A stretch of 64,000 bases of DNA from an uncultured bacterium (GTDB lineage: Bacteria > Desulfobacterota > Syntrophorhabdia > Syntrophorhabdales > JANXAF01): the NCBI GenBank assembly GCA_938084905.1, contig CALKEQ010000007.1:152334-216333 (forward strand), written 5' to 3'. Numbering within the stretch: position 1 is the first letter of the stretch; every line of letters begins with the position of its first letter. Under the pieces are notes generated by a model, which saw only the letters and a program-made list of their open reading frames with translations, ran no database searches and was not told where the DNA came from. The position numbers were made by a program, and so were the translations under genes. This document shows positions 56,067 through 64,000 of the stretch, one piece after another.

Positions 56067-58694
56067 ATGCTTGGAAAACTCGTAAGGAAAATCTTTGGAA
56101 CGAAAAACGAAAGGGAACTGAAAAGGATCCAGCCTATTGTGGACCGCGTAAACTCCCTTGAAGAAAAGATGAGAAAACTCACGGATAATGAGCTAAAAAG
56201 CTTCACACCTCATTTTAAGGAGAGGATCGAGAGAGGAGAATCCTTGGATGAGATACTTCCAGAGGCTTTTGCTCTCGTGAGGGAGGTTGCAAGAAGAACC
56301 ATAAACATGAGACATTTTGACGTCCAGATAATAGGAGGAGTTGTCCTCCATGAGGGAAAGATCGCAGAGATGGCGACAGGAGAAGGAAAAACCCTAGTCG
56401 CCACTCTTCCCGTTTACCTAAACGCACTTGAGGGGAAAGGTGTTCATGTTGTTACAGTGAACGATTACCTTGCAAAGAGGGATGCAGAGTGGATGGGTCC
56501 TATTTACACCTTCCTCGGGTTGACAGTCGGTGTTATAACCCATGAAAAGACCGACGCGGAGAGAAAAAAGGCTTATCTGTGCGATGTAACATACGGTACT
56601 AACAACGAGTTCGGATTCGATTATCTCAGGGACAACATGAAGTACTCACTGGATGACTGTGTTCAGAGGGGATTGAACTATGCAATAATTGACGAGGTTG
56701 ACAGTATCCTAATCGATGAGGCAAGGACACCGCTTATAATTTCAGGGCCGTCAGAAGAATCGACCGAGAAGTACTACAAGATAAATAGGCTCGTCTACCA
56801 TCTTGTCAAAGGAAAGGACTACATCACTGACGAGAAGATAAAGAGCGTCTACCTTACAGATGAAGGGATAGCAAAGGTGGAGAGGCTGTTAAACATCGAG
56901 AACCTCTATGATCCAAGGTACATAGACATACTCCATCACATAAATCAGGCCTTAAGGGCTCACAACTTCTTCCAGAGGGACGTAGACTACATAGTTAAAG
57001 ATGGTAAAGTCATAATCGTAGATGAATTTACAGGAAGACTTTTGCCAGGTAGACGTTTTAGCGAGGGGCTCCACCAGGCCTTGGAAGCAAAGGAAAATGT
57101 GCCAATTGAAAGGGAGAACCAGACCCTTGCCACAATAACCTTCCAAAACTACTTTAGGATGTACAAAAAACTTGCTGGAATGACAGGGACAGCTGATACT
57201 GAGGCATACGAGTTTAAAAAGATCTACAATTTGGACGTAGTCGTTATACCAACAAACAGACCCCTAATAAGAACGAATTACCCGGATGTGGTCTATAGAA
57301 CTGAAAGGGAGAAATTCAAGGCAGTAGTAAGGGAGATAGAGGAGCTTTACAAAAAGGGAAGGCCAGTACTTGTTGGAACCCTCTCTATCGAAAAATCTGA
57401 AAGACTCTCGGAAATGCTAAAAAGGAAAGGTATACCCCATCATGTCCTCAATGCAAAAAACCATGAACTGGAAGCAGAGATCATTGCCCAAGCTGGGAGG
57501 TTGAAGGCGGTCACAATATCGACGAACATGGCCGGAAGGGGTACGGACATCCTTCTTGGTGGCAACCCGGAATTTTTAGCCTTAAAGATGTGCAAAGGGA
57601 AAAAGGGTACTGAGGAGTACTACAAGGCCTTAGAAGAGGCGAAGAAGATCTGTGAGAAGGAGAAGGAGGAGGTTGTAAAGTTAGGTGGTTTACACGTAAT
57701 CGGAACGGAGAGGCATGAGTCGAGAAGAATAGACAATCAGCTAAGAGGGAGGGCTGGACGTCAGGGAGATCCTGGTTCTTCAAGGTTTTACGTCTCTCTT
57801 GAAGACGAAATTATGAGGCTCTTTGGTTCAGAGAGGATCTCTCCAATACTTGAGAAGCTCGGGATGAAGGAGGATGTGCCAATAGAACATCCTCTCGTAT
57901 CAAAGGCGATTGAAAACGCTCAGGCAAGGGTTGAGGCACACAATTTCGAAATAAGGAAGTACTTACTTGAGTATGACAATGTGATGAATAAGCAGAGGGA
58001 GACTGTCTACGGGATGAGAAGGAACATTCTTACAAAGAACGAGGAGGAACTGAGGGAAGAGATAATAGGTATGATAGAGGAGGTTTGTGAAGATATTGTT
58101 GATGAATTTTGCCCTGAGAAGGCCTATCCTGAGGAGTGGGACTTAAAAGGTCTGAAGATGAGGCTTAAGGAGACCTTTTTTCTGGACTTCGAGTTTGTCG
58201 GTCTCGATCTGAAGGAGGCCACAAGGGAGGGCTTTCTTAGGTGGATAAAGGATAGGGTTATAAATGCCTATAGGCAAAAGGTGGCAACTTTTGGTGAAAA
58301 GGAATTCTCGGAAATAGAGAGGTTCATTGCCCTAAATTCCCTTGATAATCATTGGAAAGAACACCTTCTCGCACTCGATCACCTAAGGGAAGGGATAGGT
58401 CTTCGAGCCTACGGTCAGAAGGATCCTTTGAGGGAATACCAGAAGGAAAGTTACGAACTCTTCCTAGATATGCTTCATCTAACAACCCATGACACTGTGA
58501 GAAAACTCTTTGGAATCCAGCCGGCAAAAGAAGAGGTCGTAAATATCCATCCTAAAGAGCCAGAGTTCTTTTTTGGCAACCCCTCCAAGCATACCCCAGT
58601 CTCTTTATCCTCAAAGAAAAAGATAGGAAGAAACGACCCCTGTCCCTGCGGAAGCGGGAAAAAGTACAAAAAGTGTTGCGGAAGGAATGCCTAA
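56067..58694 (+). CDS. secA: Preprotein translocase ATPase SecA
   Basis: 875 aa, full length. [21 protein letters not shown] is Walker [22 protein letters not shown] contains the DEAD-like Walker B, and [17 protein letters not shown] with [29 protein letters not shown] is NBD2. The C-terminal zinc SEC-C motif is [17 protein letters not shown]. It drives protein export through SecYEG. The stop overlaps argJ by eight bases. Confidence 0.98.
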   Translation: MLGKLVRKIFGTKNERELKRIQPIVDRVNSLEEKMRKLTDNELKSFTPHFKERIERGESLDEILPEAFALVREVARRTINMRHFDVQIIGGVVLHEGKIAEMATGEGKTLVATLPVYLNALEGKGVHVVTVNDYLAKRDAEWMGPIYTFLGLTVGVITHEKTDAERKKAYLCDVTYGTNNEFGFDYLRDNMKYSLDDCVQRGLNYAIIDEVDSILIDEARTPLIISGPSEESTEKYYKINRLVYHLVKGKDYITDEKIKSVYLTDEGIAKVERLLNIENLYDPRYIDILHHINQALRAHNFFQRDVDYIVKDGKVIIVDEFTGRLLPGRRFSEGLHQALEAKENVPIERENQTLATITFQNYFRMYKKLAGMTGTADTEAYEFKKIYNLDVVVIPTNRPLIRTNYPDVVYRTEREKFKAVVREIEELYKKGRPVLVGTLSIEKSERLSEMLKRKGIPHHVLNAKNHELEAEIIAQAGRLKAVTISTNMAGRGTDILLGGNPEFLALKMCKGKKGTEEYYKALEEAKKICEKEKEEVVKLGGLHVIGTERHESRRIDNQLRGRAGRQGDPGSSRFYVSLEDEIMRLFGSERISPILEKLGMKEDVPIEHPLVSKAIENAQARVEAHNFEIRKYLLEYDNVMNKQRETVYGMRRNILTKNEEELREEIIGMIEEVCEDIVDEFCPEKAYPEEWDLKGLKMRLKETFFLDFEFVGLDLKEATREGFLRWIKDRVINAYRQKVATFGEKEFSEIERFIALNSLDNHWKEHLLALDHLREGIGLRAYGQKDPLREYQKESYELFLDMLHLTTHDTVRKLFGIQPAKEEVVNIHPKEPEFFFGNPSKHTPVSLSSKKKIGRNDPCPCGSGKKYKKCCGRNA

Positions 58695-59841
58695 CCTAAG
58701 TGGGGTTAAGTTTTCTGCTTGTTCATCTGGAATAAAAAATGAAGGTTTGGACTTAGGTCTCGTGTATTTTGAAGAGCCCCATCTCTTCGTTTCCGCTTAC
58801 ACAAGAAACAGAGTAAAGGCGGCCCATATCCATTACATGAAAAAAATGGAGGGGAAAAAGATAAAGGCCCTTCTCGTTACAAGTGGTTGTGCAAATGCGG
58901 CAACTGGAAAGGAAGGGGTAAAGGATTTAGAAAGACTTGCCGAAGTTTTTTCTAAAAACCTGCCAATTGAAAAAGATCAGATCATTTTCGCCTCAACTGG
59001 AGTAATAGGAAAGAGGCTCCCTCTTGATAAAATAATAGATTCGATCCCCCATCTTAAAAAAAACCTCGATTCCTCAAGAATCGAGGATTTTGCCAAAGCT
59101 ATCATGACAACGGACACGTACCATAAAATAGCCAAAGGCACCTTTGTGGGGAGAAGGGAATACATATTAGTTGGTGTGGCAAAAGGTGCTGGAATGATCA
59201 ACCCCCTTTTCGGTACGATGCTCTCCTTTCTCTTCACAGATTTTCCTTTAAGGAGAGAAGTGATAATTAGGCCATTTCGAGCCTCCTTAAAGGAGAGTTT
59301 TGAGAGGATAACTGTAGATTGTGAGACAAGCACAAATGACACTGTTGTCCTTTTCTTTCCTGAAGGTCCCCTAGATGAGGAGGGATACCCTCAATTTTTG
59401 GAAACTTTAAAAGGGGTTATGAGGGAACTTGCGTTATTGATAGTAAGGGACGGAGAGGGGGCAACTAAGGTCATACACGTAAATGTGAGAGGGGCAAAGA
59501 GGAAAAAGGACGCTGAGAAGTTGGCGAGGAGGATTGCACGTTCCACTCTTGTAAAGACAGCTTTTTTTGGAAATGATCCTAACTGGGGAAGGATTATGGC
59601 CGCAATTGGAGACGCAGAGGTGGATATCTTGCCCGAAAGGATAGATATCCTCATTCAGGGAGAGAGAATTGTAAAAGGTGGAAAAGGGACAGATTTTGAT
59701 GAGGAACTTTTGAAGAGAAGGCTCAGCGCAAAAGATGTGGAGCTGGAAGTGAATTTAAATGAGGGAAAAGCCTCCTTCGATCTTTACACTACAGATATGA
59801 CTTATGAGTACGTAAGAATAAACGCCTCATACAGAAGCTGA
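58687..59841 (+). CDS. argJ: Glutamate N-acetyltransferase / amino-acid acetyltransferase
   Basis: 384 aa. It has [15 protein letters not shown], the autocleavage site in [10 protein letters not shown] (between Ala and Thr), [24 protein letters not shown] and a [18 protein letters not shown] end ([19 protein letters not shown]). It recycles the acetyl group in arginine synthesis. It overlaps rlmB on the other strand by 15 bases. A hairpin at 59064-59086 inside this gene looks like a terminator for minus-strand transcripts. Confidence 0.96.
   Translation: MPNLSGVKFSACSSGIKNEGLDLGLVYFEEPHLFVSAYTRNRVKAAHIHYMKKMEGKKIKALLVTSGCANAATGKEGVKDLERLAEVFSKNLPIEKDQIIFASTGVIGKRLPLDKIIDSIPHLKKNLDSSRIEDFAKAIMTTDTYHKIAKGTFVGRREYILVGVAKGAGMINPLFGTMLSFLFTDFPLRREVIIRPFRASLKESFERITVDCETSTNDTVVLFFPEGPLDEEGYPQFLETLKGVMRELALLIVRDGEGATKVIHVNVRGAKRKKDAEKLARRIARSTLVKTAFFGNDPNWGRIMAAIGDAEVDILPERIDILIQGERIVKGGKGTDFDEELLKRRLSAKDVELEVNLNEGKASFDLYTTDMTYEYVRINASYRS
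59056..59086 (-). terminator. Intrinsic terminator for the archease-rtcB-cobO-pyrF-rlmB operon, inside argJ
   Basis: On the minus strand CCTCGATTC, a five-base loop and GAATCGAGG form a perfect nine-base-pair stem. It is followed at once by eight T residues (59063-59056). This is a textbook Rho-independent terminator. It lies about 740 bases beyond the rlmB stop, antisense within the argJ coding region. On the plus strand the stem is followed by only four T residues. Confidence 0.6.
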
Positions 59842-60558
59842 TTTCCTCTGTCTAATTACCTCGTATAATGCTATTGCAAAGGAGGTGGCAAGATTCAACG
59901 AGGGAAATTCTGAGCTTGTGGGTATCCTCAAAACTGAGTCACATTTTTGTCTTGTAAGTCTCCTTAGGCCATCTTCCCTTCCAAGTACAACGCATATTCC
60001 ACCTTTTAGGTTCTCCTCGTATATGTCCTTTTCCCCCCTTTCGTCAAGCGCTAAGATCTTGATCCCCAGATCCTTTAACTTCTCAAGGTACCTTGGAAGG
60101 TTTGTAACTCTCACAAGATTCACCCTTTCGTATCCTCCTTTTGATATCTCCATAACCTTCTCTGTTATAGGACAGGTTCTGTCTTTGGGAAGGATTATTC
60201 CATCTAACTTAAAGCACCCCGCGCTCCTTAAGATATTCCCAAAGTTCTGAGGATCGTATATGCCATCGAATGCAAAGACAAGAGGATCTTTTCTTTTTTT
60301 CAAGTTCCTTTCGAAGAGGCCCTCCTCCATGTATTCTTTTGGTTCGACCTCTAGGAAAAAATTGACATTCTTTGATTTTGCCTTTTTTCTGAAAGCCACA
60401 TCAGGAAGGATCCTGTACTGAACACCTTTTGTCTTTGCGATCTCTATGAGCCTTCCTGCGAGATGGATTTTTCCTTTTTTTATGTAGAGCCTTCTAACTG
60501 AGGAAGGCCTTTTTTTTAAAGCCTCTTCTATCTCCCTTTCATCGAAGAGAAAGGACAT
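59827..60558 (-). CDS. rlmB: TrmH/SpoU-family rRNA 2'-O-methyltransferase (RlmB-like)
   Basis: 243 aa. The N-terminal substrate-binding part (FLFDEREIEEALKKRPSSVRRLYIKKGK) is followed by the SPOUT knot motifs FAFDGIYDPQNFGNILRSAGCF, VVLGREDGLRRLT and VLRIPTSSEFPSLNLATSFAIALYEVIR. The likely target is G2251 of 23S rRNA; another rRNA or tRNA site is possible. It overlaps pyrF by 20 bases. Confidence 0.9.
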   Translation of the reverse strand: MSFLFDEREIEEALKKRPSSVRRLYIKKGKIHLAGRLIEIAKTKGVQYRILPDVAFRKKAKSKNVNFFLEVEPKEYMEEGLFERNLKKRKDPLVFAFDGIYDPQNFGNILRSAGCFKLDGIILPKDRTCPITEKVMEISKGGYERVNLVRVTNLPRYLEKLKDLGIKILALDERGEKDIYEENLKGGICVVLGREDGLRRLTRQKCDSVLRIPTSSEFPSLNLATSFAIALYEVIRQRKSASV

Positions 60559-61264
60559 TGTCTATGGACTCGATTATCCTCCTCAGTTCTTCGTGTGGGT
60601 CATCCTTTTTAAGAATCGCTCTACCAACTACTATGTACGTTGCCCCCATTCTTATAGCCTCTGAGGGTGTGACTATCCTTTTTTGATCGTGTGAGAGTCC
60701 GTCTGTTCTTACTCCAGGGGTGACCACGATGAAGTCCTCTCCGCAGAGTCTTCTAACTCTCTCTATATCTTCCCCTGCCGCAACAACCCCATCCATCCCC
60801 GCCCTCTTTGCCAGTAATGCGAGTTTCTCTGAAAGATCCTTTACACTCACACAAAGACCCATCTCTTGTAAAACCGTATCGTCTATGCTTGTAAGAACTG
60901 TAACTGCGATAATCTTAGGCTTTTTTATATTTAACTCTTTAGATGCCCTAGAGAGAGCCTCTTTTGCCGCCTCCATCATTCTAAGACCACCTAAAGCGTG
61001 AACATTTAGCATGTCAACCCCAAGCTTTAGTGCCTCAACAGACGCCTTTGCGACTGTTGTTGGTATATCGTGATACTTAAGGTCGAGAAAGACTTTTGAC
61101 TCCTTCATTTTTATAAAATCGACGATCTTTGGTCCGCAGTGGGTAAATAGCTGCTTTCCAACCTTGAACATGCCAACATCATCTTTAAAACGGATAACGA
61201 GCCTTTGAGCCTCCTCAAACCTATCCACATCGAGAGCAAGTATAATCCGCTCTTTTGCCCCCAT
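60539..61264 (-). CDS. pyrF: Orotidine-5'-phosphate decarboxylase
   Basis: 241 aa. IILALDVDRFEEAQRLV, VFLDLKYHDIPTTVAKA (with the catalytic DxKxxD set), VTPGVRTDG and GATYIVVGRAI are diagnostic. It makes UMP from OMP. It is the fourth gene of the minus-strand operon after cobO. Confidence 0.97.
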   Translation of the reverse strand: MGAKERIILALDVDRFEEAQRLVIRFKDDVGMFKVGKQLFTHCGPKIVDFIKMKESKVFLDLKYHDIPTTVAKASVEALKLGVDMLNVHALGGLRMMEAAKEALSRASKELNIKKPKIIAVTVLTSIDDTVLQEMGLCVSVKDLSEKLALLAKRAGMDGVVAAGEDIERVRRLCGEDFIVVTPGVRTDGLSHDQKRIVTPSEAIRMGATYIVVGRAILKKDDPHEELRRIIESIDNVLSLR

Positions 61265-61276
61265 CTTTCCTTTTTC

Positions 61277-61804
61277 CTAAATATCGAGTCCCACAACAGC
61301 TCCGTACTTTTTGCTCAGGTTCTTTATCTCTTTCATCTCAGTAACCACATCTGCAATCTTTATAAGTTCCTTCGGTGCGTCCTTTCCAGTTATTATCACG
61401 TGAAGGTCGTCATCCTTCTCGATGAGAAAATTGTGGACCCTCTCAAAGGGAAGGAGTTTTAAATTCAAAACCACATTCAGCTCATCCAAGATGAGAAGAT
61501 CGTATTTTGACCTTTTTATTTCCTCCTCCATGAATATCCAGCCCCTCTCCACTATCTCCATGTAGGGCCTTATGTCTTCACCAAAAAAGGCGAATCCGGT
61601 TCCGAAAACATGTATATCGATATGTTTGAGCATGGATGGACATATCCTCTGCTCACCCGATTTTCCATCCTCCTTTATGAACTCAACCATTAGAGTCCTC
61701 ATTCCGTATCCTGCAGCCCTTAAAGCACATCCAAGTGCTGCCGTTGTCTTTCCCTTTCCGTCTCCAGTAAAGACGATTATTAGACCCCTTTTTTTCTCCT
61801 TCAT
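61277..61804 (-). CDS. cobO: Cob(I)yrinic acid a,c-diamide adenosyltransferase
   Basis: 175 aa from ATG 61804, which follows AAAGGGGGGT; an upstream frame to 61843 overlaps rtcB. The P-loop is IIVFTGDGKGKTTAALGCALRAAGYG, and YDLLILDELNVVLNL and HVIITGKDAPKELI follow, as in CobO/BtuR. It adenosylates corrinoids with ATP. This fits the B12-dependent radical SAM protein in the window. Confidence 0.95.
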   Translation of the reverse strand: MKEKKRGLIIVFTGDGKGKTTAALGCALRAAGYGMRTLMVEFIKEDGKSGEQRICPSMLKHIDIHVFGTGFAFFGEDIRPYMEIVERGWIFMEEEIKRSKYDLLILDELNVVLNLKLLPFERVHNFLIEKDDDLHVIITGKDAPKELIKIADVVTEMKEIKNLSKKYGAVVGLDI

Positions 61805-61823
61805 TTTACCCCCCTTTAAAATA

Positions 61824-63272
61824 CTAACCTTTAATGCACCCAAGGGGAACTATCTTTGCAACCAGTTTGGAGATTCCCGCATTATGTACAACCTTTACAA
61901 CACTTGATACGTCTTTATACGCATCGGGTATTTCTTCAAGGAGTGTGTCCTTTGTTGCTGCCCTCACGTATATGCCTTTCTCTTCCAGCTCCTTCTTTAT
62001 TTGCCTTCCCTTTGCACTTCTTATTGCCTCATTTCTGCTCATGAGCCTTCCAGCTCCATGGCATGTGCTTCCAAACGTTTCTTCCATCGCCTTTTGAGTT
62101 CCACAGAGGACAAATGATGCCCTCCCCATATCTCCGGGAATTATAACAGGTTGTCCGAACTCCCTGTACTTTTCAGGAAGGAGCTTCTCTTTAGGTCCAA
62201 ATGCACGAGTTGCACCCTTTCTGTGGACACAGACCTTTACATCCTTTCCACCTACTCTGTGAGTTTCGATTTTTGCAATGTTATGGCAAACATCGTATAC
62301 AACCTCAAGTCCGAGTTTTTCTGAGCTCTGTCCAAATATCTGTTCAAAGGTCTCCCGAACCCAGTGGGTTATCATCTGCCTGTTTGCAAATGCGTAATTT
62401 GCAGCTCCAGCCATTGCTGAGAGGTATCTTCTTCCTTCCTCTGACTTTACAGGTGCGCAGCATAGCTGTCTGTCGGGAAGGTAGATTCCGTACTTTTCTG
62501 AGGCTTTAAGCATCTCCTTTATGTAATCGTCGCATATCTGGTATCCAAATCCCCTAGAACCTGTATGAATAAGGATTGTGAGCTGGCCTAAAAAAAGACC
62601 ATAAGCTGAAGCTATCCTCTCATCGTAAATCTCCTTTACGTAACCGACTTCAACAAAGTGGTTGCCAGAACCGACTGTTCCAAGCTGATCCCTACCCCTC
62701 TCGTATGCCTTATCAGATATCGTTTCCGGATCTGCTCCAGCTATAATTCCGCCATCCTCTATCCTCTGAAGGTCCTCCTTTTTCCCATAACCTCTATCTA
62801 CAGCCCATTTTGCACCTTCTCTAGCTACTTTTTTAAGATCCTCCTTTGAAAGCTTAAAGTCCTTTCTGTGTGACCCAACTCCTGAGGGGATGTTGGAAAA
62901 GAGCATATCTACTATTTCCCTTATCCTTTCACCTACATCCTTTGCCTCTATATCCGAACGGAGTAGTCTTACACCGCAGTTTATGTCATATCCAACCCCT
63001 CCAGGAGAGACTATCCCCTCTTCAACACTAAATGCGGCAACGCCTCCGATAGGGAATCCGTATCCCCAATGGATATCTGGCATTGCGTAAGATGCGCCAA
63101 CTATACCTGGAAGGCATGCAACATTTTCAACCTGTTTTAGACTTTCGTCTTTGGAGAGTGCGCGGAAAAGTTCCTCATCAACGTAGACTATTCCATCCAC
63201 ATTCATCTTTCCATGTTTCTCGATGATTATCCTGTTCTCATCGATCCTCTTTATCTCCCTTTTTTCTTCCAT
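61824..63272 (-). CDS. rtcB: tRNA-splicing ligase RtcB
   Basis: 482 aa, full length. CLPGIVGASYAMPDIHWGYGFPIGGVAAF, GVGYDINCGVRLL, GTVGSGNHFVEVGYV, IHTGSRGFGYQICDDY and the guanylated-histidine region STCHGAGRLMSRNEA are all present. It joins RNA 2',3'-cyclic phosphate or 3'-phosphate ends to 5'-OH. AGGAGG precedes the ATG; archease lies eight bases upstream. Confidence 0.98.
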   Translation of the reverse strand: MEEKREIKRIDENRIIIEKHGKMNVDGIVYVDEELFRALSKDESLKQVENVACLPGIVGASYAMPDIHWGYGFPIGGVAAFSVEEGIVSPGGVGYDINCGVRLLRSDIEAKDVGERIREIVDMLFSNIPSGVGSHRKDFKLSKEDLKKVAREGAKWAVDRGYGKKEDLQRIEDGGIIAGADPETISDKAYERGRDQLGTVGSGNHFVEVGYVKEIYDERIASAYGLFLGQLTILIHTGSRGFGYQICDDYIKEMLKASEKYGIYLPDRQLCCAPVKSEEGRRYLSAMAGAANYAFANRQMITHWVRETFEQIFGQSSEKLGLEVVYDVCHNIAKIETHRVGGKDVKVCVHRKGATRAFGPKEKLLPEKYREFGQPVIIPGDMGRASFVLCGTQKAMEETFGSTCHGAGRLMSRNEAIRSAKGRQIKKELEEKGIYVRAATKDTLLEEIPDAYKDVSSVVKVVHNAGISKLVAKIVPLGCIKG

Positions 63273-63280
63273 CTCTCCTC

Positions 63281-63694
63281 CTAAATGTCAAAGACGAGCC
63301 TTGCAATAAAAAGGTCTTCCTTTTTTTTCAGCTCAAAGTTATGGTAAGTGGCAGCCTTAACCTCCTTTTTTAGAACATGGCTTGAGGGATCGAATCTTTT
63401 TCCAAAAAGGGTCGCTCTCAGCCTTTCTTCATCGATTCTCATCGAAAGATCAGTTACGAAGAAACCCTCAGTCTCCCAAAGGAAGAGAAGCTCATTTAAA
63501 AAAGAGATGAGAACCTCTCCATCCTTTTCTATCTCTATCTCTTTTCTTTCGATACCTTCCGGTCTTTTTTCCTTTTCCTCGATCATGATCGAAAAAAGGG
63601 CTAAAGCCGCATTTTTAAATAGCTCCTCAATCGATTTGCCGTAAACCTCAACACCTATGTCTGCCTCGTGGTCAAAAAAGGTGAATCTTTCCAT
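63281..63694 (-). CDS. Archease (RtcB activator)
   Basis: 137 aa. RFTFFDHEADIGVEVYGKSIEELFKNAALALFSIM, FLNELLFLWETEGFF and KAATYHNFEL match archease. It stimulates RtcB guanylation and turnover. It is the first gene of the operon; its -10 box ends eight bases before the ATG, so the transcript is predicted to be leaderless. Confidence 0.95.
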   Translation of the reverse strand: MERFTFFDHEADIGVEVYGKSIEELFKNAALALFSIMIEEKEKRPEGIERKEIEIEKDGEVLISFLNELLFLWETEGFFVTDLSMRIDEERLRATLFGKRFDPSSHVLKKEVKAATYHNFELKKKEDLFIARLVFDI

Positions 63695-63702
63695 CGAAGG
63701 AG

Positions 63703-63731
63703 ATTATATATCACAAAACTTCACCTTTCAA
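63703..63731 (-). promoter_or_regulatory. Promoter of archease-rtcB operon, leaderless geometry
   Basis: On the minus strand TTGAAA (63731-63726), a 17-base spacer and consensus TATAAT (63708-63703). The predicted start is 63696, two bases before the ATG. No ribosome-binding site fits between. An unrelated plus-strand promoter lies at 63769. Confidence 0.7.
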
Positions 63732-63768
63732 TCTGCCGATGTAACCTTAAAAATTTTTAATTTTTTTC

Positions 63769-63797
63769 TTGACAAGGTTCCTTTCGGCTGCTATAAG
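63769..63797 (+). promoter_or_regulatory. Promoter of the porin-like gene
   Basis: TTGACA at 63769-63774, a 17-base spacer and TATAAG at 63792-63797, the same pairing as at nfnA. An AT-rich tract just upstream (poly-A and poly-T between 63748 and 63768) may act as an UP element. The leader is about 65 bases and holds two purine-rich sites, GGGGAGG and AGGAGG. Confidence 0.7.
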
Positions 63798-63870
63798 ATT
63801 AAAAAAATTTAAGAAAGGGGAGGTGAAATAACTGAAAAAAGCAACAAAAAATCTCAGAGAAGGAGGTTCT

Positions 63871-64000
63871 ATGAAGAGGCTGATCTTTGTAATAGCGATC
63901 TTTTTGATCCCGGCATTGTCATTTGCAGGAACTGCAACATCAAGATGGGATCTAACAGTCGGTGGACAGGTTAAATTCCAGTTCGGTTATGCGGATATGA
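63871..64000 (+). CDS. Exported porin-like protein, 3' end outside window
   Basis: Only 43 codons are visible from ATG 63871 to the edge. The start is a classical signal peptide: MKRLIFVIAIFLIPALSFA with probable cleavage after SFA. The mature start GTATSRWDLTVGGQVKFQFGYAD has the alternating pattern of a first beta strand of an outer-membrane barrel. AGGAGG lies five bases upstream, and the strong promoter suggests high expression. The porin call is inference from this short stretch. Confidence 0.65.
   Translation, partial: MKRLIFVIAIFLIPALSFAGTATSRWDLTVGGQVKFQFGYADM

Overview
The window reads as a compact chromosomal segment of a diderm (Gram-negative), strictly anaerobic and probably thermophilic bacterium. 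Evidence for anaerobic energy metabolism is two 2-oxoacid:ferredoxin oxidoreductase clusters, an electron-bifurcating NfnAB pair, an aldehyde:ferredoxin oxidoreductase and many Fe-S and radical SAM proteins. An outer membrane is indicated by a BamD-like lipoprotein with an LptA/OstA domain and by the start of a porin-like gene. RpoH, a RodZ-like protein and the gene mix suggest Desulfobacterota (Thermodesulfobacteriota) or a neighbouring phylum; this is inference, as no rRNA is present. Thermophily is inferred from Lys/Glu/Ile-rich proteins, heavy AGA/AGG arginine codons and very short intergenic gaps.

Layout: 1-3017 (minus) gatB-mtnA-SAM hydrolase. 3157-8033 (plus) MBL-fold hydrolase, then nfnA-nfnB-B12/radical SAM. 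8155-10354 pncB and convergent purM. 10461-13563 porDAB and a RodZ-like gene. 13568-15494 (minus) tRNA-His, purC, tRNA-Val, yebC. 15617-17713 pcm and a convergent radical SAM gene. 17848-27166 (plus) one long run: murein-peptide peptidase, dipeptide epimerase, EF-G paralogue, dtd, korDABC, sucCD. 27218-33896 (plus) AmrB/AmrA, a molybdenum-hydroxylase maturation set (MocA-like, molybdopterin-binding, YqeB-like, XdhC), rpoH and ppx. 33826-36398 (minus) rsmG-cyclophilin-like-parA-parB. 36446-37696 the BamD-LptA fusion. 37708-40343 (minus) thioredoxin/thioesterase and AOR. 40609-42700 fmdB-type protein, rplM-rpsI-argC. 42701-48227 (minus) polX-nth-tkt-AICAR transformylase. 48329-51431 tig-clpP-clpX. 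51473-54578 tRNA-Val, tRNA-Asp, GH57, GT2; antisense tRNA-Arg. 54683-59841 DUF72, HAD, secA, argJ. 59827-63694 (minus) archease-rtcB-cobO-pyrF-rlmB. 63871-end porin-like gene.

Functionally, Kor plus SucCD gives a 2-oxoglutarate to succinate module with substrate-level ATP formation, Por handles pyruvate, and NfnAB balances ferredoxin, NADH and NADPH. Cofactor genes (molybdopterin, cobalamin adenosylation, NAD salvage) serve the redox enzymes. The most unusual features are regulatory. About nine operon-leading genes carry a -10 box 4-10 nt, mostly 6-8 nt, before the start codon, as expected for leaderless mRNAs. A perfect minus-strand intrinsic terminator lies deep inside argJ, so the opposing operon would run antisense through it. 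gatB has a hairpin at the predicted mRNA 5' end enclosing its ribosome-binding site and start codon. No insertion sequence, prophage, CRISPR array or rRNA was seen.
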